Source: Candidatus Nitrosymbiomonas sp.
GTDB lineage: Bacteria; Sysuimicrobiota; Sysuimicrobiia; Sysuimicrobiales; Humicultoraceae
Direction: 5' to 3'
Assembly (NCBI GenBank): GCA_020724185.1
Contig: DYHL01000046.1
Coordinates: forward strand, 1 to 13,908
DNA: 13,908 nt
Part shown: piece by piece, positions 6,295 through 13,908 of the stretch
How the letters are laid out: every line of letters starts with the position of its first letter
Numbering within the stretch: the first letter of the stretch is position 1
Position numbers and translations under genes: made by a program
The notes under the pieces: generated by a model
The model's input: the letters and a program-made list of their open reading frames with translations, nothing else
Told to the model about the DNA's origin: nothing
Database searches by the model: none

Positions 6295-7473
6295 ATGCCC
6301 GAGCCCCGACCCGAAACCCTGACGATCAACATGGGCCCCCAACACCCGGCCACCCACGGGGTGCTGCGGCTGCTCCTCGAACTCGAGGGCGAGGTGATCG
6401 TGGGCACAAGGCCGATTATCGGACATCTCCACACCGGGTTCGAGAAGGAGATGGAGAACCGCACTTATCACCAGAACATCGTCTTTCCGGCCCGCATCGA
6501 GTACCTGGCCACGTTCATTGAGGAGATGGCGTACGTCCTGGCCGTCGAGAAGCTGCTGGGCATCACACCACCCCCTCGGGCGCAGGTGGCCCGGATCATC
6601 CTGGCGGAGATGTCGCGCGTCGCCAGCCACCTGGTGTTCCTGGGGTCCAGCGCCATTGACGTCAACGTGAGCAGCGGGTTCATGTACTGCCTCCAGGATC
6701 GCGAGGAGATCCTGGACATATTCGATATGGTCTCGGGCCAGCGCATGATGCACGGGTACTACCGGATAGGCGGGCTCCATCAGGATCTGCCCGAAGGGTT
6801 CGAGGCGCGCGTCAGGCAGATTGCCGAGGGCCTGGCCGGCCGCGTGGACGAGTACGACTCGCTGCTGACCGACAACCTGATCTGGCGCAAGCGCCTCGAA
6901 GGGGTGGCGGTGCTAACCCCGCAGACGGCGCTTGCCTATGGATGCACCGGGCCTGTACTGCGCGGCTCGGGAGTGAACTACGACGTGCGCAAGGCGTTTC
7001 CGTACGGCGGGTATGAGCAGTTCGAGTTCGACGTGCCGCTGGGCAGGAACGGCGATGCCTTCGATCGGTACCTGGTCCGGATGGAGGAGATGCGGCAGAG
7101 CCGCCGGATCATTTTGCAGGCGCTCGATCGCCTACCCGGCGGCCCGGTGCGCCTGGACGACCGCAAGATCGCGCTGCCGCCCCGCGGCGAGCTCGTCCGC
7201 AGCATGGAAGCGGTCATCCACCAATTCAAGCTGGTGAGCGAAGGGCTGCACCCCCCGGCAGGCGAGGTGTACGCGGCTGTGGAGTCCCCCAGGGGAGAGA
7301 AGGGCTACTACCTGGTCAGCGATGGGAGCAACCGACCCTCCAGGGTGAGGGTGCGGGCGGCGACGTTCAACAACCTTCAGGCGCTGCCGGCAATGGTGTA
7401 CAGGGGGTTCATTGCGGACGTGGTTGTCGCGATCGCGAGTCTGGACGTCGTGCTGGGAGACGTGGACCGGTGA
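6295..7473 (+). CDS. nuoD: NADH-quinone oxidoreductase subunit D (NuoD/Nqo4)
   Basis: 392 residues, the 49-kDa subunit related to the large subunit of NiFe hydrogenases, forming the quinone pocket with NuoB. It opens with NMGPQHPATHGV (12-23), followed by HLHTGFEKEMENRTYHQN (44-61). His21 and Tyr70 sit 49 residues apart at the positions of His38 and Tyr87 of T. thermophilus Nqo4, which hold the quinone head group. GCTGPVLRGSG (216-226), RKAFPYGGYEQFEFDVP (232-248) and RGEKGYYLVSDG (333-344) are also typical. The C-terminus (VLGDVDR) is the usual end. The hydrogenase NiFe cysteines are absent, as expected for complex I. It follows nuoC after 15 bases with a weak ribosome site and overlaps the nuoE GTG by four bases. 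Confidence 0.97.
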   Translation: MPEPRPETLTINMGPQHPATHGVLRLLLELEGEVIVGTRPIIGHLHTGFEKEMENRTYHQNIVFPARIEYLATFIEEMAYVLAVEKLLGITPPPRAQVARIILAEMSRVASHLVFLGSSAIDVNVSSGFMYCLQDREEILDIFDMVSGQRMMHGYYRIGGLHQDLPEGFEARVRQIAEGLAGRVDEYDSLLTDNLIWRKRLEGVAVLTPQTALAYGCTGPVLRGSGVNYDVRKAFPYGGYEQFEFDVPLGRNGDAFDRYLVRMEEMRQSRRIILQALDRLPGGPVRLDDRKIALPPRGELVRSMEAVIHQFKLVSEGLHPPAGEVYAAVESPRGEKGYYLVSDGSNRPSRVRVRAATFNNLQALPAMVYRGFIADVVVAIASLDVVLGDVDR

Positions 7474-7931
7474 CGGAGCGTGCGCGGGAGGAGATCCGCC
7501 GCCTGGCCGGCCTCTACGAGCACCGCCAGTCTGCTCTGCTCCCGGCGCTGTTCGTGGCGCAGCAGGAGGCGGGGTACCTGAGCCCGGAGGTTCTGGAGTC
7601 GGTGGCCGAGACGCTCGAACTCCCGCTGACAGAGGTGACCTCGGTCGCCTCGTTCTACGGCCTGTTCTACCTCGAGCCCGTGGGCAGGCACGTGGTGCAC
7701 GTGTGCACCAACCTGTCCTGCATGCTTAACGGGTGCCAACGGGTGTTGAGCCGCATGCAGGAGGTCATGGGCGTCCGTCCGGGCGAGACCACGCCGGACG
7801 GCCGTTTCTCGCTGCGGACGGCGGAGTGCCTGGGAGCGTGCGAGGAAGCTCCGGCGGTGCTCGTGGACGAGGATCGGTGGGCTGCGGTGACGCCGGAGGA
7901 AGTCGAGCCGTTGCTGGACAGGTACCGGTAG
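7470..7931 (+). CDS. nuoE: NADH-quinone oxidoreductase subunit E (NuoE/Nqo2)
   Basis: 153 residues, the 24-kDa subunit of the NADH-oxidising tip. A helical N-terminal part (about 5-65) ends in VASFYGLFYLEP (59-70). The thioredoxin-like C-terminal part binds [2Fe-2S] cluster N1a through Cys79 and Cys84 (CTNLSC) and Cys120 and Cys124 (CLGAC), followed by EEAPAVLV (125-132). The GTG start overlaps the nuoD TGA. Presence of NuoE together with NuoF shows that this complex is of the NADH-using kind, not the 11-subunit form fed by ferredoxin or F420. Confidence 0.96.
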   Translation: MTERAREEIRRLAGLYEHRQSALLPALFVAQQEAGYLSPEVLESVAETLELPLTEVTSVASFYGLFYLEPVGRHVVHVCTNLSCMLNGCQRVLSRMQEVMGVRPGETTPDGRFSLRTAECLGACEEAPAVLVDEDRWAAVTPEEVEPLLDRYR

Positions 7932-7949
7932 GGCGCAGGGGCGGAGGAG

Positions 7950-9215
7950 ATGACGACGGAAGCGGCCATGCCTGAATCGGTGTTGCTCCGGTGGGTTCGG
8001 GCCGAGGGCATGGCGGAGATCGAGCAATACCGCCGCGCCGGCGGCTACGATGCGGCGCGCCGCGCAGCCACGGAGTTGACCCCTGACCAGGTCATCGAGA
8101 TGGTGGCCGCCTCTGGGCTGCGTGGGAAGGGCGGCGCTGGATTCCCGGCAGCGCAGAAGTGGAAGTTCATCCCCAAGGCGGCGCCCGTGAAGTACGTTGT
8201 TGTAAACGGGGACGAGGGCGAACCAGGCACCTTCAAGGACCGAACGCTGATCGAGGGGTGCCCGCACCTGCTCGTGGAGGGTATCCTGATCGCGGCGGTG
8301 ACCATCGGCGCGCGCAAGGTCTACATCTACCTGCGCCGGGAGTTCTACCGGGGACGCCGATTGCTCGAGGCCGCGATCGCACAGGCCCGCGAGGCGGGCT
8401 ACGTGGGAGAGCGGATCTTCGGGAGCGATCACGCCGTTGAGATCGTCGTGCACTCGGGCGCGGGCGCCTACATCGCCGGGGAGGAGACGGCCCTGCTGGA
8501 GTCGCTGGAGGGCCGCCGCGCGATGCCCAGGCAGCGCCCGCCGTTTCCGGCTCAGGCCGGCCTGTATCAGCAGCCGACACTGGTCCAGAACGTCGAGACG
8601 CTCTGCCACCTGCCGGTGATCGTCGGCCTAGGACCTGACAGGTACAAGGAGTTGGGTCCACCGGCACTGTTCTCGGTGAGCGGGGCGGTCGCCCGCCCCG
8701 GGGTGTACGAGGCGCCGCTGGGCGTGACGCTGCGATCGCTCATCTTCGAGCACGCCGGAGGCATGCGGCCTGGAAGGCGCTTCAAGGCGGCGTTCCCAGG
8801 TGGCTCCTCGTCGGTCTTTCTTACCGAGGCAGACCTGGACGTGAAGATGGACCCTGACAGCCTGCGCCAGGCCGGCACCATGCTAGGCTCGGCCGCGGTG
8901 ATCGTGATGGACGATTCCGCCGACATGGTTGAGGTGATGGCACGCGCGGTGGAGTTCTACCGCGACGAGTCGTGCGGCAAGTGCACACCGTGTCGCGAGG
9001 GGACCGTCTGGATCGCGCAGATCTTCGAGCGGATCCTGCACGGCCGCGGTCGCACCGAGGACCTGGCGCTGCTCGATAGCATAGCGGCTGGGATGACCGG
9101 CACCTGCTTCTGCCCGCTGGGAGAGAGCGTACCGCCCGGCCTGGTGGCCTCGCTCCGGCTCTTCCGGGACGAGTACGAGCGCCGCATCGCGGTGGGGGCG
9201 GTACATGTCTGCTGA
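7950..9215 (+). CDS. nuoF: NADH-quinone oxidoreductase subunit F (NuoF/Nqo1), FMN/NADH-binding
   Basis: 421 residues, the 51-kDa flavoprotein that takes hydride from NADH. GLRGKGGAGFPAAQKWKF (56-73) is the glycine-rich FMN/NADH loop, NGDEGEPGTFKDR (86-98) and GAYIAGEETALLESLEG (172-188) complete the nucleotide and flavin sites, and the SLBB domain follows at about 238-325. Cluster N3 is bound by Cys342, Cys345 and Cys348 (SCGKCTPCREG, 341-351) and by Cys388 (CPLGE). I took ATG 7950, behind AGGGGCGGAGG; a second in-frame ATG at 7968 would shorten the protein by six residues and has a weaker site. The end of the gene overlaps nuoG by 11 bases. Confidence 0.96.
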   Translation: MTTEAAMPESVLLRWVRAEGMAEIEQYRRAGGYDAARRAATELTPDQVIEMVAASGLRGKGGAGFPAAQKWKFIPKAAPVKYVVVNGDEGEPGTFKDRTLIEGCPHLLVEGILIAAVTIGARKVYIYLRREFYRGRRLLEAAIAQAREAGYVGERIFGSDHAVEIVVHSGAGAYIAGEETALLESLEGRRAMPRQRPPFPAQAGLYQQPTLVQNVETLCHLPVIVGLGPDRYKELGPPALFSVSGAVARPGVYEAPLGVTLRSLIFEHAGGMRPGRRFKAAFPGGSSSVFLTEADLDVKMDPDSLRQAGTMLGSAAVIVMDDSADMVEVMARAVEFYRDESCGKCTPCREGTVWIAQIFERILHGRGRTEDLALLDSIAAGMTGTCFCPLGESVPPGLVASLRLFRDEYERRIAVGAVHVC

Positions 9216-11577
9216 GGCCCGGCGCGCGTTGGTCACGCTGGTGATTGACGGCCGGGAAGTGACCGTGCCCCAGGGCGCCACCGTCTATCAGGCAGCCCGC
9301 TCGACGGGCATAGACATCCCCATCTTCTGCTATCACGATCGCATGCCGCCGCTGGGCGCGTGCCGCATGTGCCTGGTCGAGGTGCAGAAGATGCCCAAGC
9401 TGCAGACCGCCTGCACGCTGGAGGCATCCGAGGGCATGGTGGTCAGCACCACCAGCCCGGCGGTCAGGGCGGCCCAGGAGAGCATCCTGGAGCTTCTTCT
9501 CATCAACCACCCCCTCGATTGCCCGATCTGCGACAAGGGCGGCGAGTGCCCGCTTCAGGATCAGACGTTCCGGTATGGCCCAGGCCGCAGCCGGTTTGTA
9601 GAGGCCAAGCGCGATTACGCCAAGCCGATCTCCCTGGGCCCGCTGCTGGCGCTGGACCGCGAGCGGTGCATCCTGTGCTGGCGTTGCGTGCGCTTCGGCG
9701 AGATCATTGCCGGCGACGACGCGCTCAAGGGCTTCGTGCGCGGTTTCACCAGCGAGATCGGCACGCCGCTTGGGCTGCCGGTGGAGTCCAAGTTCATCGG
9801 CAACACGATCGCGATCTGCCCGGTGGGCGCTTTGACCAGCCGGATTTACCGGTTCCGGGCCAGGCCCTGGGACAACGAGCCGGTCGCCTCGACCTGCGCC
9901 CACTGCGGGGTCGGGTGCTCGGTCTGGCTGGACGTGCGAGGAGGGGAGATCCTCCGCGCGCGCGCCCGCGAGGAGCCGGAGGTCAACGACGTCTGGCTGT
10001 GCGACCTGGGATTCTTCGGGCACGGCTATGTGGCCGCGGGAGATCGTCTGACCACCCCGCTCGTACGGCGGGAAGGCCGTCTGTACGAGGCCTCCTGGGA
10101 TGAGGCGCTTGGCCTGGTGGCCGAGCGCCTGCGCTCCGCACGCGAGCGCGGGCCGGGCCGGGTGGCGTTCCTCGGGGGCAGGCGGCTGTCCAACGAGGAC
10201 GCTTCCGCGGCCGGGCGGTTCTTCCGCGATGTGGTGGGCACTCCCCACCTGGATCACCGCGTGGACGCCCCACCTGACGGCGCGAGTCTGGGGGTGAGTT
10301 GGGGGCTGCGCTCATCGCTCGACGAGCTGGGCCGGGGCGACGTGTTCGTGCTGGTGGGCTGTGACATCACCGAAGAATACCCCGTGCTGTGGCTGCGGAT
10401 CAAGGCGGCGATTGACCGGGGAGCGAGTCTGGTGATCGTCCATGCCGGGCGGCTCGAGATCCGGCGCCACGCCCGGTGCGAGCTCCTTGACCGCCACGAC
10501 CGGCTTGCGCCGCTGGTGAGTGCGCTGGCAGCGGCCGTATCCGGCGCAGTTGGCGCAGGGTCCGGTGCCGCGGCCCGCGACGATCTGGTCGGGGAGGGTG
10601 CGACGGGCGACGATCTGGCCGCGGCGGCCAGGGTGATCGCGTCCGGGGAGCGCGTGCACGTGCTGCTCGGAAGGCTGGCGCTGGACGGGCCCGCTGGCCG
10701 GGATCTGCTGCGCTCGGCGGACGGCCTGACTAGGCGGGTGAACGGCACGCTGCACATTGCGCGCGGGCGGGGCAACGATTTCGGAGCGCAGCGGTTTGGC
10801 CTTCTGCCGGGCGAGGGAGGGATGGACGCGCCAGGGATTCTCCGTGGCGCTGCCGCGGGCGCGCTCGATCTCCTCTACGTCGCCGGCAGCGATCCTGCCA
10901 CGGCGGTGACCGACGGCGCAGCGTGGGAGTCGGCCCGCGGAGGGGTTGGGTTCCTGGTAGTGCACGAGGCATTCCTGTCGGCGACGGCGCAGGCGGCTGA
11001 TGTGGTGCTGCCGGTTCTGGTGCTGCCTGAGAAGGACGGCACCATCACGAACCTGGAGGGCCGGACCCTGACCCTACGGGCGGCCGTGAAGGGTCCGGGA
11101 CAGGCCCGCGCCGACAGAGAGATCTTCGATCTGCTGACCGCAAGGATGGGGGTAGCGCACGGCCACGGCACGGTCGCGCGGATCGAGCCGGTCGCGGAAC
11201 CGACCGCCGCCAGGGGAGGCGCCTCGCCGCCGCTCATCCTGGTGATCGCCGACCGTCTCTTCACCCAGGGAAGCATGACCGGCCGGTGCCGTGGGCTGAC
11301 CGATCTTGCCGGAACCGCTCACTGCCTGGTCCACCCTGCCGATGCGGCCCGCACCGGCGTGACCGATCTCGGCCTGGTGGAACTGGCGACGGAGCACGCA
11401 TCGGTGATCGTCCAGGCCCGGGTGAGCGATGCCACGCTCCCGGGCCAGGTCCTGGTGCACCGCGGCTACGACGGCGTCCCGGTGCACGCGCTTGTGCGCT
11501 GGTCTCCGGCGCCGGTCGGTGTGGAGATCTGGCCGATCGCGCCACCGGGTGCGCCACCGGGAGGGGGGACGCCGTGA
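9205..11577 (+). CDS. nuoG: NADH-quinone oxidoreductase subunit G (NuoG/Nqo3)
   Basis: 790 residues, the largest hydrophilic subunit and electron wire. The N-terminal ferredoxin-like part carries N1b (Cys42, Cys53, Cys56, Cys70), N5 (His102, Cys106, Cys109, Cys115 in HPLDCPICDKGGECPLQD) and N4 (Cys155, Cys158, Cys161, Cys205). A further set, Cys231, Cys234, Cys238 and Cys266, is the site of the off-pathway cluster N7, with the last spacing equal to that in T. thermophilus Nqo3. From about 225 on it resembles molybdopterin oxidoreductases, but as in all NuoG this is a structural relic. LVLPEKDGTITNLEGRTL (611-628) is the typical DGTxxNxEGR stretch. Stretches around 435-470 are Ala/Gly-rich and poorly conserved. 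The ATG start lies inside nuoF; the TGA overlaps the nuoH GTG. Confidence 0.95.
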   Translation: MSAEARRALVTLVIDGREVTVPQGATVYQAARSTGIDIPIFCYHDRMPPLGACRMCLVEVQKMPKLQTACTLEASEGMVVSTTSPAVRAAQESILELLLINHPLDCPICDKGGECPLQDQTFRYGPGRSRFVEAKRDYAKPISLGPLLALDRERCILCWRCVRFGEIIAGDDALKGFVRGFTSEIGTPLGLPVESKFIGNTIAICPVGALTSRIYRFRARPWDNEPVASTCAHCGVGCSVWLDVRGGEILRARAREEPEVNDVWLCDLGFFGHGYVAAGDRLTTPLVRREGRLYEASWDEALGLVAERLRSARERGPGRVAFLGGRRLSNEDASAAGRFFRDVVGTPHLDHRVDAPPDGASLGVSWGLRSSLDELGRGDVFVLVGCDITEEYPVLWLRIKAAIDRGASLVIVHAGRLEIRRHARCELLDRHDRLAPLVSALAAAVSGAVGAGSGAAARDDLVGEGATGDDLAAAARVIASGERVHVLLGRLALDGPAGRDLLRSADGLTRRVNGTLHIARGRGNDFGAQRFGLLPGEGGMDAPGILRGAAAGALDLLYVAGSDPATAVTDGAAWESARGGVGFLVVHEAFLSATAQAADVVLPVLVLPEKDGTITNLEGRTLTLRAAVKGPGQARADREIFDLLTARMGVAHGHGTVARIEPVAEPTAARGGASPPLILVIADRLFTQGSMTGRCRGLTDLAGTAHCLVHPADAARTGVTDLGLVELATEHASVIVQARVSDATLPGQVLVHRGYDGVPVHALVRWSPAPVGVEIWPIAPPGAPPGGGTP

Positions 11578-12560
11578 TCTCGGTCGTTCTGGTCGCCGCG
11601 ATCAAGAGCGTCCTTGTCGTGGTCATGGTGCTGGCCGGCTTTGCGTACGCGACACTGCTGGAGCGGAGATTGCTTGCCCGGTTCCAGTTGCGCTACGGCC
11701 CCAACCGTGTCGGCCCGTTCGGTCTGCTCCAGCCGATAGCCGACGGGATCAAGCTGATCTTCAAGGAAAGCTTCATGCCGGCGACCGCTGACCGGCTCGT
11801 CTACTGGCTCGCGCCCGCCATCTCGATGGTCGCCGCGCTGTTCGTCTACGCGGTCATCCCCATCGGGCCGGAGATCCGCTTCTTCGGGACCACCGTGCCG
11901 CTCTACATCGCCGACGTCAATGTGGGCATCCTGCTCGTGCTGGGCGCCTCGTCCATCGGCGTGTACGGCGTCATCCTGGGCGGCTGGTCGTCCAACAACA
12001 AGTACGCGCTGCTGGGCTGCCTCCGATCGAGCGCCCAGTTGATCAGCTACGAGCTGGCCATCGGGCTGGCCGTTGTCTCCGTGGTCCTGACCGCGGGATC
12101 GCTCAGCCTGGTTGACATCGTGAACGCGCAGCAGCGGCTCTGGTTCGTGGCCCTCCAGCCGGTGGGGTTCCTGCTCTTCTTCATTGGCGCCCTCGCCGAG
12201 ACGAACCGCGCGCCGTTTGACCTGCCCGAGGCAGAGCAGGAGCTGATCGCCGGGTTCCACACGGAGTACGGCGGATTCAAGTTCGCGATGTTCTACGTCG
12301 GCGAATACGTCGGCATCATCACGATGAGCCTGCTTGTCACCACGCTGTTCCTCGGTGGGTGGCACGGGCCGCTGCTGCCCGGTCCCCATTGGGTGGCGAT
12401 CAAGACCTTCGCGTTCGTGTGTCTGTTCATCTGGATTCGGGCCACGATGCCGCGGGTGCGACACGATCAGTTGATGGCCTTCGGCTGGAAAGTGCTGGTC
12501 CCGCTCGGTCTGCTGAACGTGGTCGCCACGGCCGTGATAGTGGCGCTGGTGGGAGGGTAG
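11574..12560 (+). CDS. nuoH: NADH-quinone oxidoreductase subunit H (NuoH/Nqo8)
   Basis: 328 residues, about eight transmembrane helices; with NuoB and NuoD it makes the entrance of the quinone channel. Motifs: LERRLLARFQLRYGPNRVGP (29-48), LLQPIADGIKLIFKE (51-65), and the strongly conserved loop AETNRAPFDLPEAEQELIAG (208-227), continuing to EYGG (231-234) with its cluster of acidic residues thought to link quinone reduction to proton pumping. FIWIRATMPRVRHDQLM (285-301) is also typical. The GTG start overlaps the nuoG stop as GTGA, and GGGAGGGGGG just upstream is a purine-rich ribosome site. The open frame runs back to 11286 inside nuoG, but that extension has none of the family sequence. Confidence 0.96.
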   Translation: MISVVLVAAIKSVLVVVMVLAGFAYATLLERRLLARFQLRYGPNRVGPFGLLQPIADGIKLIFKESFMPATADRLVYWLAPAISMVAALFVYAVIPIGPEIRFFGTTVPLYIADVNVGILLVLGASSIGVYGVILGGWSSNNKYALLGCLRSSAQLISYELAIGLAVVSVVLTAGSLSLVDIVNAQQRLWFVALQPVGFLLFFIGALAETNRAPFDLPEAEQELIAGFHTEYGGFKFAMFYVGEYVGIITMSLLVTTLFLGGWHGPLLPGPHWVAIKTFAFVCLFIWIRATMPRVRHDQLMAFGWKVLVPLGLLNVVATAVIVALVGG

Positions 12561-12563
12561 CCG

Positions 12564-13037
12564 GTGCCGGGTCTGTTCAAGCAGTCCGTCGCGCTCCTGC
12601 GGGGTCTCCTGATCACCGGCCGGTACCTGTTCCGTCCTCCGGTGACCATCCTGTACCCGGAGGTCAAGACCCGGGTCGCGCCGCGGTTCAAAGGGCGGCA
12701 CTGGCTGACGCGCTACGGCGACGGCATTGAGCGCTGCGTGGGGTGCGAACTCTGCGTGATAGTCTGCCCGGCCCAGGCCATCTACGTGAGGGCCGCGGAG
12801 AACACGCCCGAACGCCAGGTCAGCAAGGGCGAGCGCCACGCCGACCAGTTCCAGATCAACATGCTGCGGTGCATCTTCTGCGGCTTCTGCGAGGAGGCGT
12901 GTCCCACCGGATCCATCGTGTTGGGGCAGGACTACGAGCTGGCCGGCTACTCGCGCGCCTCGCTCATCTACACGAAGCCTATGCTGACCGAACCCTATCC
13001 CGGGGCCTCGGGCCGCGATCCCGGGCGGGAGGTGTAG
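12564..13037 (+). CDS. nuoI: NADH-quinone oxidoreductase subunit I (NuoI/Nqo9)
   Basis: 157 residues, an 8Fe ferredoxin-like subunit linking NuoG to NuoB. Two CxxCxxCxxxCP motifs bind clusters N6a and N6b: Cys58, Cys61, Cys64, Cys68 (ERCVGCELCVIVCP) and Cys103, Cys106, Cys109, Cys113 (LRCIFCGFCEEACP). An amphipathic N-terminal helix (about 5-24) lies on the membrane, followed by VTILYPEVK (27-35). The stretch QINMLRC before the second motif and the ending with YTKPML (136-141) are usual. The start is GTG, three bases after the nuoH stop; no better start is in reach without entering nuoH. Confidence 0.96.
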   Translation: MPGLFKQSVALLRGLLITGRYLFRPPVTILYPEVKTRVAPRFKGRHWLTRYGDGIERCVGCELCVIVCPAQAIYVRAAENTPERQVSKGERHADQFQINMLRCIFCGFCEEACPTGSIVLGQDYELAGYSRASLIYTKPMLTEPYPGASGRDPGREV

Positions 13038-13044
13038 CGGGCAG

Positions 13045-13557
13045 ATGGAGTGGATCATCTTCGTCCCCGCCGCGGCGCTGGCCGTTGCCGGAGGAGTGGG
13101 CGTGATCGCCGCGCGCCAGCCCGTGCACAGCGCGATCGCGCTCCTGGTGGTCCTGGCCGCGCTGGCGGTCACCTACCTGCTGCTGACAGCGCAGTTCATA
13201 GCGGTGCTCCAGGTGATCATCTACGCCGGCGCGATCGTGGTGCTGTTCCTCTTCGTGATCATGCTGCTGCACGCCCGGTCGGGCGAGGGCCCAATCGAGA
13301 AGCTGCCGCGCCAGCGCGTTGCAGCGGCGGTCTTTGCGGCGCTGTTCCTGGCGGCGCTGATTGCCGGCAGCGTGGCGGCGACCGGGCCGCTGGCGCTTGC
13401 GCCCGAGGGGTTCGGCACGGCTCAGCAGGTGGGCGAGGTGCTGTTCGTGACCTACCTGCTGCCGTTCGAGCTGGCGTCCGTGATCCTGATGGTGGGCATC
13501 ATAGCCGCGGTGGTCTTGGTCAAGCGCGTGCCTCCTGCCCGAGGGGAGGGGCGGTAG
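13045..13557 (+). CDS. nuoJ: NADH-quinone oxidoreductase subunit J (NuoJ/Nqo10)
   Basis: 170 residues, five predicted membrane helices. The third helix carries the conserved stretch VLQVIIYAGAIVVLFLFVIM (54-73), a family hallmark whose tyrosine (Tyr60) lies near the pi-bulge of complex I. An Ala-rich helix (about 92-110) and a loop are followed by the last helix, LLPFELASVILMVGIIAAVV (138-157). GGAGGT lies 11 bases before the ATG, inside the end of nuoI. The subunit belongs to the proton-translocating membrane arm between NuoA/H and NuoK. Confidence 0.95.
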   Translation: MEWIIFVPAAALAVAGGVGVIAARQPVHSAIALLVVLAALAVTYLLLTAQFIAVLQVIIYAGAIVVLFLFVIMLLHARSGEGPIEKLPRQRVAAAVFAALFLAALIAGSVAATGPLALAPEGFGTAQQVGEVLFVTYLLPFELASVILMVGIIAAVVLVKRVPPARGEGR

Positions 13558-13560
13558 CCC

Positions 13561-13863
13561 GTGGTACCGGCCTCGGCCTACCTGGTACTGAGCGCGGTGC
13601 TCTTCACCATGGGCGTCGTGGGCGTGCTGGTGCGCCGCAACGCCCTGATCGTGTTCATGTCCATCGAGTTGATGCTGAACTCTGTGAACCTGGCCTTCAT
13701 AGCGTTTGCCAGGCAGCACCTTGGAGTTGACGGGCAGGTGATCGTGTTCTTCGTGCTGGTGGTGGCGGCGGTGGAGGTCGTCGTGGGTCTGGCGCTGATC
13801 GTGGGCATCTTCCGGTCGCGGTCCACCGTGGACATTGACGACGTGGATCTGCTGCGGGGTTAG
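13561..13863 (+). CDS. nuoK: NADH-quinone oxidoreductase subunit K (NuoK/Nqo11)
   Basis: 100 residues, three transmembrane helices (about 5-23, 28-50 and 60-84). The two buried glutamates needed for proton transfer are present: Glu36 in SIELMLNSVNL (34-44) and Glu72 in AAVEVVVGLAL (69-79). Length and layout match the family (100-102 residues). The GTG start lies three bases after the nuoJ stop and gives the normal N-terminus (...YLVLSAVLF). Confidence 0.96.
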   Translation: MVPASAYLVLSAVLFTMGVVGVLVRRNALIVFMSIELMLNSVNLAFIAFARQHLGVDGQVIVFFVLVVAAVEVVVGLALIVGIFRSRSTVDIDDVDLLRG

Positions 13864-13866
13864 CCG

Positions 13867-13908
13867 ATGAGCTTCGTGCCCTTGATTCTGGTGTGGCCGC
13901 TGGTGGGC
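13867..13908 (+). CDS. nuoL: Start of NADH-quinone oxidoreductase subunit L (partial)
   Basis: An ATG three bases after the nuoK stop opens a frame of 14 codons, MSFVPLILVWPLVG, before the window ends. The hydrophobic start and the position after nuoK are what is expected of NuoL, the distal antiporter-like proton channel of about 600-650 residues. The visible piece is too short to exclude NuoM or another gene, so the name rests mainly on conserved gene order. Confidence 0.75.
   Translation, partial: MSFVPLILVWPLVG

Noticed and set aside
5617..6780. Minus-strand open frame of 387 codons under nuoB, nuoC and nuoD
   Set aside because: Antisense to conserved subunits, His/Val/Asp/Arg-rich product with no recognisable fold.
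7377..8609. Minus-strand open frame of 410 codons under nuoD, nuoE and nuoF
   Set aside because: Same reason: shadow of three recognised genes, with no domain or plausible ribosome site.
8821..10257. Minus-strand open frame of 478 codons under nuoF and nuoG
   Set aside because: Fully covered by strongly conserved sense genes; low-complexity Arg/Ala/Pro/Gly-rich product typical of a GC-rich shadow frame.
11286..11573. Extension of nuoH upstream to 11286
   Set aside because: The extra 96 residues are Arg/Pro/Gly-rich out-of-frame nuoG sequence; NuoH family sequence begins right after GTG 11574.
11466..13172. Minus-strand open frame of 568 codons across the end of nuoG through nuoJ
   Set aside because: It is antisense to recognised nuo genes, its composition (His, Gln, Asp, Arg, Gly-rich) is the usual mirror of high-GC membrane protein genes, and no motif is seen.
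1..13908. CRISPR arrays, insertion sequences, tRNA or rRNA genes, toxin-antitoxin or defence genes
   Set aside because: No regularly spaced repeats, transposase motifs, cloverleaf or rRNA sequence seen; nearly all of the window is occupied by recognised metabolic and respiratory genes.

Overview
This is a high-GC bacterial chromosome segment. It holds four or five housekeeping-type genes, followed by most of a respiratory complex I (nuo) operon in the standard order A-B-C-D-E-F-G-H-I-J-K-L, cut by the right edge just after the start of nuoL. All calls rest on protein motifs and gene order read by eye; no database search was possible. The gene set (separate nuoC and nuoD, a full NADH-oxidising E/F/G module, and a double-length ThyX-type protein instead of ThyA) points to a free-living respiring bacterium. 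A deep-branching high-GC lineage of the Chloroflexota/Armatimonadota/Sysuimicrobiota sort would fit, but the phylum is an inference and not established.

Left part (1-3060). A possible 3' end of an upstream gene is followed by a TATAAT box and a small plus-strand GAF protein resembling free methionine-R-sulfoxide reductase. It converges on a minus-strand pair, thyX-like then FAH-family hydrolase, which overlap by 4 bases and are therefore probably one transcript. The GAF and FAH genes share a CTAG in which both stop codons lie. A gap of about 150 bases separates the divergent thyX-like gene and the Nudix gene.

Middle (3061-4820). A Nudix CoA-pyrophosphatase-type gene overlaps a NifS/IscS-type cysteine desulfurase. 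No ATG, GTG or TTG lies far enough upstream to include the conserved N-terminus of the desulfurase. The best start is an ATA codon placed ideally behind a strong Shine-Dalgarno sequence and overlapping the Nudix stop.

Right part (4817-13908). A perfect TTGACA overlaps the desulfurase stop codon, with a -10-like element 17 bases on, and probably starts the nuo transcript. Eleven nuo genes are complete and nuoL is partial. Junctions are 4-base ATGA/GTGA overlaps (A/B, B/C, D/E, G/H), an 11-base overlap (F/G), or gaps of 3-18 bases, so the operon is translationally coupled. NuoE, F and G oxidise NADH and carry the Fe-S chain, including an intact ligand set for the off-pathway N7 cluster. NuoB, C, D and I form the connecting arm to quinone, and H, A, J, K and L are membrane subunits. 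A cysteine desulfurase directly upstream makes sense as a sulfur source for the many Fe-S clusters of this complex.

I found no mobile element, CRISPR array, tRNA/rRNA or clear defence system. The points most worth a second look are the ATA start of the desulfurase, the split active-site motifs of the tandem ThyX-like protein, and the GAF protein lacking one of the three family cysteines.
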